A DNA stretch of 18,406 nucleotides from CAZPMT01 sp964587655 (GTDB taxonomy: Bacteria; Hydrogenedentota; Hydrogenedentia; Hydrogenedentales; SLHB01). Every line of letters starts with the position of its first letter. Position 1 is the stretch's first letter. The translations under genes were made by a program, and so were the position numbers. The stretch is from contig CAZPMT010000112.1 in the NCBI GenBank assembly GCA_964587655.1, forward strand, positions 1 through 18,406, read 5' to 3'. Of the stretch, positions 1 to 7,038 are shown in pieces. Under the pieces are notes generated by a model. It made no database searches, was not told the origin of the DNA, and worked only from the letters and a program-made list of their open reading frames with translations.

Positions 1-71
1 AAAGTATGGCAAGAAAAGAGCTTCAATGCAAACTCAGCTTTTATGTCGTGCACCCCCACCCGACCCAACAG

Positions 72-100
72 TTGATCTGGGGCGGGACATCCGGTAGGGT
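72..100 (+). promoter_or_regulatory. Possible sigma-70 promoter for the LolA-like gene
   Basis: TTGATC (72-77) and TAGGGT (95-100) are separated by 17 bp, which would start transcription near 107, about 40 nt before the first gene. Both boxes are only partial matches to TTGACA/TATAAT, so this is tentative. The rest of 1-145 shows no gene I can support. Confidence 0.25.
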
Positions 101-145
101 AGCGCTCTCTCTTGAAGCTGGACAAATCTAGAAGGAGCATCGAAG

Positions 146-940
146 ATGACGAAGAAGTTGACTCTATGTGCGCTCATGATCGCCGCAGTGGCGTGGGCGC
201 CTGTGATTGTTGCGCAAGACACGGCGGATTCCATTGAAAAGACCGTCGTTGAGAACTGGGATAAACTGGGTTCGCTCACCGCGAATCTCAACCTGAACGC
301 GGACTTCCCGATGAACCTTGTCGGCGCGCTCATCAGCAAGAAGCCGGCGGATCCCAACAACACGGCCAAAGGGAAACTGGTGATCACCGGCAGCGTCGAT
401 TACGTCAAGAAGGACGCGACCTTGTGCTCGCGACTCGAGTTGCACGCCGCTCTCAATGAGGCATTGAAAGCCCGCGCCCTGTCCGTTTCCGACGGGGTGG
501 AAGCGTACGTCGAGTACGAGTTCTTCGGCAAGGTCGAGTACAAGAAGATCGATCCGAAGGACATGATCCCGCTGGGCGGCAAGCCCCTCTTCGACAAACT
601 GAAGAAGAGCTTCACGCTGTCTGCGCAACCTGCTGAGAAGGTGGGCGACAAGAACGCGTACGTCCTCGACGCCACTCTCACAACGCCCGACCCGAACGTA
701 CCAATTTCGAAGCTCCGGCTCTGTTTTGCTAAGGATTCCGGCGTGCTGCTCAAGTGCGACGCCTTTGATCTTGCGAACGCGGCATTGGCCACGCTGGCCG
801 TAACCGACATCAAACTCAATCACCCCGTCGCGCCGGAACGCTTCAAGTACACGCCGCCCGCGCCGCCGGCCGCGCCGGTTGCTGCACCCGCGCCGGCTGC
901 CGCGCCAACCGCCGCGCCCGTTCCCTCTCACGCGAAGTAG
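146..940 (+). CDS. Secreted LolA-like (outer-membrane lipoprotein carrier-like) protein
   Basis: The 264-residue product starts at ATG 146, with an AAGGAG ribosome site at 132-137. Residues 1-23 form a signal peptide (MTKK, a hydrophobic run, then VIVA before QD), so the protein should be exported. The rest resembles the LolA/LppX beta fold: a segment SVSDGVEAYVEYEFFG where LolA-like proteins have their DG-x-x-x-x-Y strand, a charged middle, and a closing VAPERFKYTPP like the F-x-F-x-PP end of that family. After residue 235 the chain becomes an Ala/Pro-rich tail of about 30 residues, probably disordered or a cell-wall spacer. It lacks a lipobox Cys at the signal-peptide end, so it is more likely soluble periplasmic than a lipoprotein. 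Fold assignment is by eye and moderately uncertain; the cargo is unknown. No operon partner is evident, as a large palindrome follows it. Confidence 0.75.
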   Translation: MTKKLTLCALMIAAVAWAPVIVAQDTADSIEKTVVENWDKLGSLTANLNLNADFPMNLVGALISKKPADPNNTAKGKLVITGSVDYVKKDATLCSRLELHAALNEALKARALSVSDGVEAYVEYEFFGKVEYKKIDPKDMIPLGGKPLFDKLKKSFTLSAQPAEKVGDKNAYVLDATLTTPDPNVPISKLRLCFAKDSGVLLKCDAFDLANAALATLAVTDIKLNHPVAPERFKYTPPAPPAAPVAAPAPAAAPTAAPVPSHAK

Positions 941-990
941 ATACACCACAATCGCGCGTAAGATTCGAGACCGTACCGAGGAACTCGCGC

Positions 991-1100
991 CGATTGGCTC
1001 CGTGGCCGCGGCGTCCTCGCCGCGTTTTCGTCAAGAACCGCTTGATGCAAGGTGTGTCCGCCGAAACGCGGCGAGGACGCCGCGGCCACGGAGCCAATCG
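991..1100. repeat. 110-bp near-perfect palindrome (40/39-bp arms)
   Basis: The left arm (991-1030) and right arm (1062-1100) are reverse complements except for one extra T in the left arm. Both arms are very GC-rich. The 31-nt loop contains a further small hairpin, TCAAG (1031-1035) with CTTGA (1041-1045). It begins 50 bp after the stop of the LolA-like gene. It could be a REP/MITE-like mobile palindrome, or it could end transcription of the upstream gene, although no T-run follows. The short reading frames running through it follow from the palindrome and I do not call them genes. Confidence 0.85.
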
Positions 1101-1160
1101 AATGTTGTTCGGTTTGCTCTTACCTACGAATCATGGACACACGAATTCGCTTGAATCGAC

Positions 1161-1194
1161 ATCCGGTTTCCGGTCAAATGACCGGGAACCGGAT
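1161..1194 (+). terminator. 16-bp stem-loop before the uronate isomerase-like gene
   Basis: The arms at 1161-1176 and 1179-1194 pair over 16 bp with one G-T wobble and an AA loop, followed by TTT. It sits 23 bp before the chosen start at 1217. It may be a Rho-independent terminator for the upstream transcript, an attenuator in the leader of the next gene, or a palindromic operator. The sequence does not decide between these. Confidence 0.55.
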
Positions 1195-1216
1195 TTTCAA
1201 TATGGAGCATGAAACC

Positions 1217-2485
1217 ATGCAAGGCCCGTCGTCTGTCTTGCTGAAGGGCATTCCGGCCATACGTGAAAGTGTCGCGCGCATCGTCGCCGAAACGCCGGTG
1301 ACGGATCTGCACACACACCTTTATGCGCCGCCCTTCGGGGCGCTGCTGCTGTGGGGCATCGACGAACTGCTTACGTATCACTACCTCGTCGCGGAGGTGC
1401 TGCGCGCTTCCGATGTGCCCTGCGACATGTTCTGGGCCATGGGCAAACGGGAGCAGGCCGATCTCATCTGGCAGGAGTTGTTCATCAAGCGTTCACCGAT
1501 AAGCGAATCGTGCCGAGGCGTACTCACCGTGTTGTCCAAGCTCGGCCTCGACGTGGCCTCACGCGATCTCGAGGCCTACCGTGCCTTCTTCGCCGCGCAA
1601 CGCATTCCCGATCACGTGGACACGATCTTCCGATGCGCGAACCTCGAATCGGTCGTGATGACGAACGATCCCTTCGACGCCACCGAACGCCCGGTCTGGG
1701 AACAGAGATTCCAGGGAGACCGCCGCTTCCACGCCGCTCTCCGCATAGATCCGCTGCTCAACGATTGGACCAACAGTTGCGCGAAACTGAGCGCATGGGG
1801 TTACGACGTAGAGACCGCGTTGAACAACCGGACTCAAGCCGAGGTCCGGCGGTTTCTTTCCGATTGGATGAAGCGCATGAAGGCCCTGTACATGGCGGTA
1901 TCCCTGCCGCCGACATTCGCTTTTCCGGAGGAGTCGCCGCGCGCCAGGCTCATCGAAGCGTGCGTGCTGCCCGTCGCGCGCGATCACAACGCGCCCTTCG
2001 CGATGATGGTCGGCGTCAAGCGAAACGTGAATCCAGAACTCAGACTCGCGGCGGACGGCGTCGGGACGTCTGAGGTGGACGCGGTCGCGCGATTGTGCGC
2101 TCAGTATCCGCAGAACAAGTTCATGGTGACGATGCTGGCCCGCGAGAACCAGCACGAGATCTGCGTGGCCGCGCGCAAGTTCCGCAACCTTTTCCTATTC
2201 GGATGCTGGTGGTTTCTCAACAACCCCAGCCTCATCGAAGAAATGACCCGCATGAGATTCGAACTTCTCGGCCTCAGCGTGGCGCCGCAACATTCCGACG
2301 CGCGCGTCCTCGACCAGGTCGTCTACAAATGGGACCACTCGCGAAGCATCATCGCAAAGGTCCTCGCCGACAAGTACACGGACCTTATCGCAACCGGCTG
2401 GACCGTCGGCGAATCCGAGATCCGGCGCGACGCCGCGCGCCTTCTCGGCGGAAACTTCCGCGAGTTTCTGGACAGAGCGCTATAG
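1217..2485 (+). CDS. Divergent uronate (glucuronate) isomerase-family protein
   Basis: The 422-residue product belongs by eye to the UxaC branch of the amidohydrolase superfamily. UxaC enzymes interconvert hexuronates and ketohexuronates in the cytoplasm. Visible marks are the metal-binding HxH in TDLHTHL (His32, His34), a segment VVMTNDPFD matching the UxaC region 'VGTTDDPID', an 'FGCWWFLNN' segment matching UxaC 'FGSGWWFND', and HSDAR where UxaC has 'TDSRS'. UxaC is about 470 residues, so this copy is shorter and divergent; the substrate cannot be read from sequence. The reading frame is open from 1052, but I chose ATG 1217 because GGAG (1204-1207) lies 9 nt upstream; ATG 1202 is an alternative without a ribosome site. 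The frame upstream of 1202 runs through the palindromes and is unlikely to be translated. It is convergent with the pseudopilin cluster. Confidence 0.8.
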   Translation: MQGPSSVLLKGIPAIRESVARIVAETPVTDLHTHLYAPPFGALLLWGIDELLTYHYLVAEVLRASDVPCDMFWAMGKREQADLIWQELFIKRSPISESCRGVLTVLSKLGLDVASRDLEAYRAFFAAQRIPDHVDTIFRCANLESVVMTNDPFDATERPVWEQRFQGDRRFHAALRIDPLLNDWTNSCAKLSAWGYDVETALNNRTQAEVRRFLSDWMKRMKALYMAVSLPPTFAFPEESPRARLIEACVLPVARDHNAPFAMMVGVKRNVNPELRLAADGVGTSEVDAVARLCAQYPQNKFMVTMLARENQHEICVAARKFRNLFLFGCWWFLNNPSLIEEMTRMRFELLGLSVAPQHSDARVLDQVVYKWDHSRSIIAKVLADKYTDLIATGWTVGESEIRRDAARLLGGNFREFLDRAL

Positions 2486-2518
2486 GCGCCCAATCGTGGA
2501 CGAATTGAAACACGGTTC

Positions 2519-3352
2519 CTAGAAGTCCGAAAGTACAACCATCAGCATGTTCGACGGGAACTTGGTTTGCCAGGGGAGCCATTCGACGTGTCCGTCCATG
2601 TACAGGCAGTTGCCCCCGCCCGGGACGTGATTGAAAGTCTTGGCCTCTCCGTACACGGCAATCTCATCCCACATAACGGGTATCTCGGTGGCGGCCTTGG
2701 AGCTTGCCGCAGGGTTGTTTATGTCCGTGACGAAGAATCGCTCGATGCCGATGCGGAGCCTGGGCGCAGGTCCGAGGTCCTTCAACCGTGCCTCAGCGGT
2801 CGGGTTCGTGTAGAAGACGTCCACTGCGGCTGAGATCAGATCCGGGTTGATATCGCTGATCGTGAGAGTGGGATCCGTGGCGGTCTTGCCGCCCGGCACA
2901 AGGCAGACCTGCTCGTTGAGCACCCAGCCCACATAGTAATAGCTGCCCCGCGCAAGTCTGCACGGCTCGATAGGCTTCGTTGGGTCTTTGTCCTTGTGAA
3001 AACTGTTGAGTACGTCTGGCGCGTCAGAGTCAGAAGGGCACACGCATACCGCGGCGTCGGTAAGATACTCGGGGTATATCGAGGGGCCGTTGAATATCCT
3101 GTCGCCTGCCAAATCCGGCGGGGTACCCGGCGGGTCTTCGCAGGCCCAGATCTTAATCGGTGGATACATGTCCTTGGACTCGTTCGCATACATGTTGAAT
3201 ACGAGGCCCATCTGCTTCAGGTTGTTTTGGCACGAGGATCTGCGCGCTGACTCGCGAGCCCTGGACAGAGCCGGGAGCAGTATTGCAGCCAGAATGCCGA
3301 TGATCGCGATGACGACTAGAAGTTCAATCAGTGTAAACCCATTCTTCTTCAT
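2519..3352 (-). CDS. Pseudopilin-like protein, H-x10-DG type (copy 3 of 3)
   Basis: This 277-residue protein has a type III/IV prepilin leader, MKKNG followed by FTLIELLVVIAIIGILAAILLP. A prepilin peptidase would cleave after Gly5 and methylate Phe6, and Glu10 is the conserved Glu+5. The hydrophobic helix anchors it in the inner membrane or in a fibre. Downstream are RARESARRSSCQNNLKQ, a CPSD segment, GIERFFVTDINNPAAS and a C-terminal H-x10-DG motif (His242, Asp253-Gly254), as in the 'prepilin-type processing-associated' proteins abundant in Planctomycetes and relatives. A GAGGAG ribosome site precedes the ATG. It is the last of three tandem paralogues read on the minus strand and is separated from the previous one by a 241-bp gap with two hairpins. 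Its role on the cell surface is unknown; such genes are usually annotated only by the N-terminal domain. Confidence 0.9.
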   Translation of the reverse strand: MKKNGFTLIELLVVIAIIGILAAILLPALSRARESARRSSCQNNLKQMGLVFNMYANESKDMYPPIKIWACEDPPGTPPDLAGDRIFNGPSIYPEYLTDAAVCVCPSDSDAPDVLNSFHKDKDPTKPIEPCRLARGSYYYVGWVLNEQVCLVPGGKTATDPTLTISDINPDLISAAVDVFYTNPTAEARLKDLGPAPRLRIGIERFFVTDINNPAASSKAATEIPVMWDEIAVYGEAKTFNHVPGGGNCLYMDGHVEWLPWQTKFPSNMLMVVLSDF

Positions 3353-3391
3353 GACTATTACTCCTCATTCGTTACACTCTTGAGCCTAAGC

Positions 3392-3408
3392 CCGAAGACT
3401 CTCTTCGG
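3392..3408 (-). other. 7-bp hairpin in the leader of pseudopilin copy 3
   Basis: CCGAAGA (3392-3398) and TCTTCGG (3402-3408) form a perfect stem with a 3-nt loop, 39 bp upstream of the start at 3352. No T-run follows on the minus strand. It may be a leader RNA structure. Confidence 0.45.
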
Positions 3409-3488
3409 AGAAACCCTCCGCAAGATCGAAGGCACAACTTTCAACATGTTCGGACGGAATCATGCTGCTCAGCACCGCGTTAGAATAT

Positions 3489-3535
3489 GCCCAGGACCAT
3501 AGGGGGGAAAGCCGCTCCCTCCCATGCTCCTGGGC
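3489..3535 (-). other. 20-bp imperfect stem-loop between pseudopilin copies 2 and 3
   Basis: The arms 3489-3508 and 3516-3535 pair in 18 of 20 positions (one of them a G-T wobble) around a 7-nt loop. It lies about 60 bp after the stop of copy 2. In the direction of transcription it is followed by ATATTCTAA rather than a T-run, so it is a poor intrinsic terminator. It could protect or process the upstream mRNA. Confidence 0.6.
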
Positions 3536-3593
3536 AAGAAGAGTAACGGTGAAGCCGATGCTAGGACATTGACCACCATATCGTTCCCGGATA

Positions 3594-4538
3594 TCAGTTG
3601 TACAGTGCCTTGCTCAGGTTGCCGAATAGCTCGTTAACGGGGAACTTCCCCTCCCTCTCGTACCTGATGAACTCCACATGACCATCCATGTACTGCACGT
3701 TGCATCCGCCAGGCACATGGTTGAAGGATTGGGCAGTGGCGTAGGCCATACTTGAGTTGAGGGAATCCCAACAGACCGCGATCTCGGACTGTGCTTGTGC
3801 GGACGCCGCGGGGTTATTGATGTCGGTGATAAGGAACCGCTCAATCCCCTCCCGCAGGCGGTAGAGCGTGTTTGAACCGCCGTTTCCGTGCTCGATGGTC
3901 GCGTCTCCTTCGAGAGCCGCGATAGCGCCCGGGATGTCTGCGGGAATGCCTTGGTCAAGCGCACCCGCACCGTAGAGGCCTATGACAAGCTCGAAGACCT
4001 GGTAGTCCATCAGCACGGCCGGTCCCGGCGTAACGGGCGGTCCTGGCGTCATTATGGTCCCGCTCTCGCCGTTACCCTCGTCAAACACCCAGCCGAAGTA
4101 CATGTAGCACTCGTCCAGATCGGGATTCTGCCCCGCGAACGGACACCCGTCCGGGATAATCTCGAAGAGAGCCTGGGGATCACCAGATTCGGGGTTGGAC
4201 GGGCAGATCCACACGTTCCAGTCCGTGCAGTACTCGGGGTAGATGGACGGCGAGTACGGAGACCAATTCGGGTCCTGTCGCTCCATGCAATCCGTTATCT
4301 TCGGCAGGTTGTTCTGGAAGTAGGTTTGCAGACCCTGGCACCTCGGCCACTTCTCTCCTTTGCATTCGTTTGCATACATCTTCATCATAAGGCTGATCTG
4401 CTTCAGATTGTTCTGGCAGCTAGCCCGCCGCGCGGACTCCCGTGCCCGTGCCAACGCGGGCAAGAGAATAGCCGCTAAGATGCCGATGATCGCAATTACA
4501 ACAAGCAACTCAATTAGGGTAAAACCATGTCTTCGCAT
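3594..4538 (-). CDS. Pseudopilin-like protein, H-x10-DG type (copy 2 of 3)
   Basis: The 314-residue product starts MRRHG followed by FTLIELLVV, with the same methylation motif and helix as its neighbours. The frame is open upstream to 4637, but the prepilin leader and an AAGGAG site (complement of 48-53 in 4548-4553, 9 nt before the ATG) fix the start at 4538. It shares RARESARRASCQNNLKQ, the 'IYPEYCTDWNVWICPS' block, REGIERFLITDINNPAAS and a terminal H-x10-DG (His274, Asp285-Gly286) with both flanking paralogues. It is longer because of an inserted region around residues 155-225 that includes a Gly/Pro-rich TPGPPVTPGPA stretch. Cysteines are frequent in its middle part, suggesting disulphides outside the cytoplasm. 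It is presumably exported and assembled by a type II secretion or type IV pilus machine encoded elsewhere. Confidence 0.9.
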   Translation of the reverse strand: MRRHGFTLIELLVVIAIIGILAAILLPALARARESARRASCQNNLKQISLMMKMYANECKGEKWPRCQGLQTYFQNNLPKITDCMERQDPNWSPYSPSIYPEYCTDWNVWICPSNPESGDPQALFEIIPDGCPFAGQNPDLDECYMYFGWVFDEGNGESGTIMTPGPPVTPGPAVLMDYQVFELVIGLYGAGALDQGIPADIPGAIAALEGDATIEHGNGGSNTLYRLREGIERFLITDINNPAASAQAQSEIAVCWDSLNSSMAYATAQSFNHVPGGCNVQYMDGHVEFIRYEREGKFPVNELFGNLSKALYN

Positions 4539-4644
4539 TGTCTGTTTCTCCTTTTTTCCTCTTTGCGCCTGACCCAAACTCAGCTTGTTGAGCCACAGGT
4601 GCTTGTGTCGCAATGGTTTAGAGTCAGCATCCGTCAAGCAGTTG

Positions 4645-4686
4645 CCCCGCCCGGGGCGTGGTTGTCGTGGCCGGCCCCGGGCGCGG
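4645..4686 (-). other. 13-bp GC-rich stem-loop between pseudopilin copies 1 and 2
   Basis: CCCCGCCCGGGGC (4645-4657) pairs with GCCCCGGGCGCGG (4674-4686) with one mismatch and a 16-nt loop. It starts 17 bp after the stop of copy 1 on the minus strand. No T-run follows. Together with the hairpin at 3489-3535, every junction between pseudopilin genes carries a strong hairpin. Confidence 0.55.
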
Positions 4687-4702
4687 CTTCTTGCACTTGG
4701 AT

Positions 4703-5578
4703 CTAGAACAACTGACCATTTATGAATCCCATTGTTCCGTTCACGGGATGCTCCTGCGACGGGAATCTCACAAACGTCACGTGTCCGTCCAAGTACAGCA
4801 CGTTGCAGCCGCCGGGGAGATGGTTGAATTCATCGACATCCGTGCTGACTTGGTCCCACATAACCACGAGTTCGCTCTGCGCCTTGCTGCTTGCGGCCGG
4901 GTTGTTGATGTCCGTGATGAAGAACCGCTCGATGCCTTCGCGATACCTGTAGACCGGCTCGCCGCAGGCCGTCATATCCTTGTCTGAACCCGCAGCGGCG
5001 TCTGCCCTCGTGGTAGCGGCGTCGATGGCAGTTAATATGGGATTCAGCATATCGAGGAAGCACGGGTTAAGGCTTGCGGCGTTTGGAGCATTCGGGTCCA
5101 TGCCGGGAGTCACGTAATGCTTGAGATCGACAGCCCACGCGGTGTACACATAGGAACCGGCGCCAAACCGGCATGGACAGATAGGATTGGCAGGGTTCTC
5201 ACCACAGTTCCATGTCCCCTCCGTCACATAGTTCATCGAGTCCGAATCCGACGGACACAGCAGCACGTTCATATCGGAAAGATATTCCGGGTACACCACG
5301 TCACCCTGGAACCAAAAGTCCAGGGCGTAGTCATCGCAAGCGCCAGTGAGATCGGTGTCGGGACTATTCGCATACTTGCTCGGCGGGAACTTCTGGCCCT
5401 TTGCTTCGTTGGCGTACATCTTATACACCAACGCCAACTGTTTCAGGTTGTTGGCGCAGCTTGCCCGACGTGCCGACTCACGTGCGCGCGCCAATGCCGG
5501 CAGCAGAATCGCGGCCAGAATGCCAATGATCGCGATAACCACAAGCAATTCGATTAGTGTAAATCCCTTGGTTTTCAT
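4703..5578 (-). CDS. Pseudopilin-like protein, H-x10-DG type (copy 1 of 3)
   Basis: The 291-residue product starts MKTKG then FTLIELLVVIAIIGILAAILLP, so prepilin peptidase would cut after Gly5. The frame extends upstream to 5635, but the prepilin leader and a GGAGGAG ribosome site just upstream set the start at 5578. It carries RARESARRASCANNLKQ, 'VYPEYLSDMNVLLCPSD', REGIERFFITDINNPAAS and H-x10-DG (His253, Asp264-Gly265). It is the first of three tandem copies and follows the GntR-LacI regulator by 75 bp on the same strand, so it may be read from the regulator's transcript or from a promoter in that gap. The shared blocks at both ends and divergent middles point to local duplication followed by divergence of the surface-exposed part (inference). 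Confidence 0.9.
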   Translation of the reverse strand: MKTKGFTLIELLVVIAIIGILAAILLPALARARESARRASCANNLKQLALVYKMYANEAKGQKFPPSKYANSPDTDLTGACDDYALDFWFQGDVVYPEYLSDMNVLLCPSDSDSMNYVTEGTWNCGENPANPICPCRFGAGSYVYTAWAVDLKHYVTPGMDPNAPNAASLNPCFLDMLNPILTAIDAATTRADAAAGSDKDMTACGEPVYRYREGIERFFITDINNPAASSKAQSELVVMWDQVSTDVDEFNHLPGGCNVLYLDGHVTFVRFPSQEHPVNGTMGFINGQLF

Positions 5579-5639
5579 GACTCTCACTCCTCCTGTTTTT
5601 GCTTCTTCTGCCTGGTTCAAAGAAGATTCCTTCATACAT

Positions 5640-5655
5640 GAAACCGCGCAGTTTC
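5640..5655. promoter_or_regulatory. Candidate operator palindrome before the pseudopilin cluster
   Basis: GAAACCGCGCAGTTTC is a palindrome with one mismatched pair (14 of 16 bases symmetric). It overlaps the stop codon of the regulator gene and lies 62 bp before pseudopilin copy 1. Its position and symmetry would suit a dimeric regulator such as the adjacent GntR-LacI protein; nothing else supports binding. Confidence 0.3.
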
Positions 5656-6835
5656 ACTTATCAATACAAACTGCGCACTCTCGCCGAACTGGTCCCGCAT
5701 CACCTCCTTCCCGTGTCACATCCCATGTTGCGCCGCTCTCGGCTTCCCCAAGGTCAAAAAACTGGGCCCTTATAAGACGCGATTCTATATCCTTCCTTGG
5801 ATCGCGGATGCGCGCCACGAGCAGATCGGCGGTCTGCCGGCCGATTTCCTCGGCGTTCTGACGCGCATAAATAACCGGCACTTCGAAGTCACGAAAGGAA
5901 TCATCGTCGTCGACGGACGCGAACGCCATGTCGTCGGGAAGACTGTAACCGAGTTGCTTTATCACTTCGATTACCGTCTTGACGACCCGGTCGTCGGTGC
6001 ACAACATTGCCGTCGGGCGGCGGCGGTGCGCCAAAACACCCTTGACCAGGGAAATCGGACTTTCCCCTGGCGCGTCAAGAGAGCCCACGAGGCCCTCCTC
6101 AAAGGCGAGTCCCGCTTCAGCCAATGCCCTGCGGTAGCCTTCCAGGCGATCCTCGGTGGGGGTCATTCCGAGCCAAAGCGTCATGAAGGCTATGCGACGA
6201 TGGCCTTGACCGATTAGCGCCCGCGTCAGACGATACCCCACGTCGACGTTGTCCGTAGCGGCGAAATCTATGTCGAACCCAGGCAAGTAACGGTCGCACA
6301 GGACGCAGGGAAACTGGGATTCCCGGAAAGCAGTCAAGACGGCTTTGGCCGCATCCGAGCGGTCCTGAATCCAGAAGGCCAGTCCCTCGATGCCGGTGTT
6401 GCGGCTTTGTTCGAGGAATTCCAGTTCCCGCTCGTCGTGAAGGCGCAGGAAATACGTTAACATGCGGAAACCCGCATCGAGAATGTGCTCGCTGAAACTC
6501 TCGATGACCCTTCGGCGGTAGACGGAGTAGAAGTCGGCGGACGCCATGGCCACCATGCGGAAGCCTCTCATCCCCAACTGCTTGGCCCTGTTGCTCGCGG
6601 GCGCCACAAAGGACCCCCGGCCCGGCGAACGAAGCAGGTAGCCGGACATTTCGAGGTCGCGCAGGGCCAGACGAGTCTGACTGCGGCTCACGTTCAGGTC
6701 GCGCGCCAGCTCAAGTTCCGAAGGGACCCGATCCCCCTCTTTCAGCACACCCGTGTCTATTTCCCGTCTGAGCTCCTGCTTGATGAACTCGTAGAAAGCC
6801 ATCCCCTCGGGAATCTGTTCACGAAGTCCGATCAT
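5654..6835 (-). CDS. GntR-type transcription regulator with LacI-type sugar-binding domain
   Basis: The product of about 393 residues joins an N-terminal GntR winged helix (about residues 13-80: FYEFIKQELRREI, GDRVPSELELARDLNVSRSQTRLALRDLE, GYLLRSPGRGSFV) to a LacI/PBP1-type effector domain (about 90-365: DYFATDN-like 'DFAATDNVDVGYRLTRALIGQGHRRIAF', 'AMLCTDDRVV', 'VPVIYARQNAEEIG'). This is the AraR-like architecture, normally a repressor released by a sugar. The frame is open to 6922, but a promoter at 6901-6929 overlaps that end, so translation must begin downstream; ATG 6874 and ATG 6835 are both possible and I prefer 6835, which has a weak GGGA site 7 nt upstream. It stands directly upstream of three pseudopilin genes in the same direction, making them its likely targets (inference). 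Confidence 0.88.
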   Translation of the reverse strand: MIGLREQIPEGMAFYEFIKQELRREIDTGVLKEGDRVPSELELARDLNVSRSQTRLALRDLEMSGYLLRSPGRGSFVAPASNRAKQLGMRGFRMVAMASADFYSVYRRRVIESFSEHILDAGFRMLTYFLRLHDERELEFLEQSRNTGIEGLAFWIQDRSDAAKAVLTAFRESQFPCVLCDRYLPGFDIDFAATDNVDVGYRLTRALIGQGHRRIAFMTLWLGMTPTEDRLEGYRRALAEAGLAFEEGLVGSLDAPGESPISLVKGVLAHRRRPTAMLCTDDRVVKTVIEVIKQLGYSLPDDMAFASVDDDDSFRDFEVPVIYARQNAEEIGRQTADLLVARIRDPRKDIESRLIRAQFFDLGEAESGATWDVTREGGDAGPVRRECAVCIDK

Positions 6836-6900
6836 TGCTCGATCCCAGTTGTCCGGCCAATTTGGACGGCCCATCCCAAATATGAGCCATCTGTAGCTAC

Positions 6901-6929
6901 ATAATGACACGGGTCGGGCCATATGTCAA
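6901..6929 (-). promoter_or_regulatory. Sigma-70-type promoter for the GntR-LacI regulator
   Basis: Read on the minus strand, a perfect TTGACA (complement of 6924-6929) lies 17 bp from CATTAT (complement of 6901-6906). Transcription would start near 6894, just upstream of the preferred translation start. Confidence 0.55.
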
Positions 6930-7038
6930 GATCATTTGCCCTGCCCCAGCGATTCCGCCGTTGGGTCGTGGGATGCCGGAAGATGCGAAGGTGCTCGTGT
7001 GGGAGGTCTTTTCCAGAGAATCGGCGCAGGCAGGACGC

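Noticed and set aside
164..949. Long antisense frames opposite the LolA-like gene and other genes (for example 15194-16774 plus, 10688-12190 plus, 17435-18274 minus)
   Set aside because: They are mirror frames of high-GC coding genes on the other strand, with Arg- or His-rich, low-quality composition and no family motifs.
1052..1216. N-terminal extension of the uronate isomerase-like protein
   Set aside because: It would be encoded by the arms of two palindromes and lacks a ribosome site; the family-like part starts after ATG 1217.
5640..5655. Intrinsic terminator after the GntR-LacI gene
   Set aside because: The arms are only 5 bp and no T-run follows; a palindromic operator is a better, though unproven, reading.
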